From assembly GCA_023284085.1 (NCBI GenBank), contig JAKVHY010000025.1, forward strand, positions 39,133-103,132: a stretch of 64,000 nt of DNA. Direction: 5' to 3'. Below, one piece after another: positions 63,425 to 64,000 of this stretch. Both the position numbers and the translations under genes were made by a program. The stretch is from Shewanella benthica. GTDB taxonomy: Bacteria; Pseudomonadota; Gammaproteobacteria; Enterobacterales; Shewanellaceae. Numbering within the stretch: the stretch's first letter is position 1; every line of letters begins with the position of its first letter. The notes beneath the pieces were generated by a model. It was given only the letters and a program-made list of their open reading frames with translations. It was not told the DNA's origin and did no database searches.

Positions 63425-64000
63425 ATGCCAACACCAAGAAAAGCGTTAGTCAGTTTAGAGGACACACTCTATTATCACTGCGTATCTCGTTGTGTTAGAA
63501 AAGCATTTTTGTGTGGAGTCGATCATCATACTGGTCAATCTTATGAGCATAGACGTGATTGGGTTGAAAGTCGACTACTGGAACTTGCATCCGTGTTTGC
63601 CATTGATATTTGTGCTTATGTAGTGATGAGTAATCACTTACATCTAGTATTACGTGTTGATGTGGAGTTAGCTAAGCATTGGTCAGACGTAGAGGTGGTC
63701 ACTCAATGGCAAAAGCTGTTTAAAGGCGATAGCCTTAATCACGACTTTGTTAAAGGTGAAGCTCTTGAATCTTATCAACAAAGCATTATCAATAAACGAG
63801 TAAAAGAGTACCGCTTACGATTGATGGATATTTCCTGGTTTATGCGGGCACTCAACGAACCTATCGCTCGTAGAGCTAATGCCGAGGATAAGTGTAAAGG
63901 CCGTTTCTGGGAGGGACGATTCAAGTCCCAGGCTCTACTTGATGAAGCTGCAGTTCTTGCCTGTATGGCCTATGTAGATTTGAACCCTATCCGGGCTAAG
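63425..64000 (+). CDS. REP-associated Y1 (IS200-like) transposase, 3' end outside window
   Basis: The first 192 codons of a rolling-circle-type HUH transposase. Strong ribosome site GAGGAGG precedes the ATG. The HUH motif is intact in VVMSNHLHLVLRV, and typical family segments follow: DISWFMRALNEPIARRAN, GRFWEGRFKSQALLDEAA and MAYVDLNPIR, where a Tyr in this C-terminal helix is the usual nucleophile region. No frameshift to the window end, so this is the likely intact relative of remnants A, B and C. Confidence 0.88.
   Translation, partial: MPTPRKALVSLEDTLYYHCVSRCVRKAFLCGVDHHTGQSYEHRRDWVESRLLELASVFAIDICAYVVMSNHLHLVLRVDVELAKHWSDVEVVTQWQKLFKGDSLNHDFVKGEALESYQQSIINKRVKEYRLRLMDISWFMRALNEPIARRANAEDKCKGRFWEGRFKSQALLDEAAVLACMAYVDLNPIRAK

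Noticed and set aside
1..64000. Search by eye for tRNA and rRNA genes
   Set aside because: No cloverleaf with GGTTCRA arm or rRNA segment was recognised; a tRNAscan or Infernal run would settle it.

Overview
The window reads as a chromosomal segment of a marine gammaproteobacterium, most likely Shewanella (inference). Supporting features are the actP/DUF485/DUF294/DnaQ-type exonuclease set, pntAB, an FNR/EtrA-type palindrome before a periplasmic molybdenum hydroxylase operon, several RND efflux modules, an HBM-type chemoreceptor and REP-associated (Y1) transposase copies. No rRNA, tRNA or CRISPR array was seen.

Layout. 0-9.3 kb: three efflux modules. These are the end of an RND permease with its NodT-type outer-membrane lipoprotein, a complete adaptor-permease pair, and an orphan adaptor whose permease is missing; yegS lies between the first two on the minus strand. 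9.4-16.2 kb: a six-gene MoxR/DUF58/DUF4381/BatA/BatB/BatD operon, then a convergent PafA-like phosphatase. 18.3-21.1 kb: a chemoreceptor bracketed by two diverged direct repeats that carry decayed transposase 3' ends. 21.9-25.1 kb: a LysR regulator and two tandem Old Yellow Enzyme genes.

25.2-37 kb is an AT-rich accessory island. It starts with a phage tail-protein remnant, then has a PD-(D/E)XK-like protein of unknown family, a HEPN-like gene paired with a Shedu (SduA/DUF4263) nuclease gene, a decayed Y1 transposase, a PHP-SMC ATPase (TrlF type), an IS3-family insertion with a 3-bp target duplication, an Abi_C-type abortive-infection remnant, and four small same-strand orphan genes. Two or three of the spacers between those small genes look like integron attC sites. 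The antiphage role of the island is inferred from family membership and clustering.

37.8-54 kb returns to core-like genes: acetate permease with DUF485 partner, a TPR protein, a cNMP/CBS/DUF294 signalling protein whose 3' coding end has been tandemly copied, a DEDD exonuclease, an LRAT-like protein, the proton-translocating transhydrogenase pntAB, and a four-gene operon for a Tat-exported molybdenum hydroxylase with a 2Fe-2S subunit, a triheme cytochrome c and XdhC. At 54.4-54.7 kb an orphan 59-residue peptide gene lies beside a CTAG-rich tandem repeat.

54.9-63.1 kb holds hydroxyproline catabolism: GntR regulator, alpha-ketoglutarate semialdehyde dehydrogenase, 4-hydroxyproline epimerase and pyrroline-hydroxycarboxylate deaminase on the minus strand, with trans-3-hydroxyproline dehydratase and an FAD D-amino-acid dehydrogenase divergent from them. 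Two TTGTATACAA-type palindromes sit in the shared promoter region. A ketoacyl-ACP synthase III gene precedes the cluster. The window ends inside an apparently intact Y1 transposase gene whose relatives are the remnants seen at 18.3, 20.8 and 29.4 kb.
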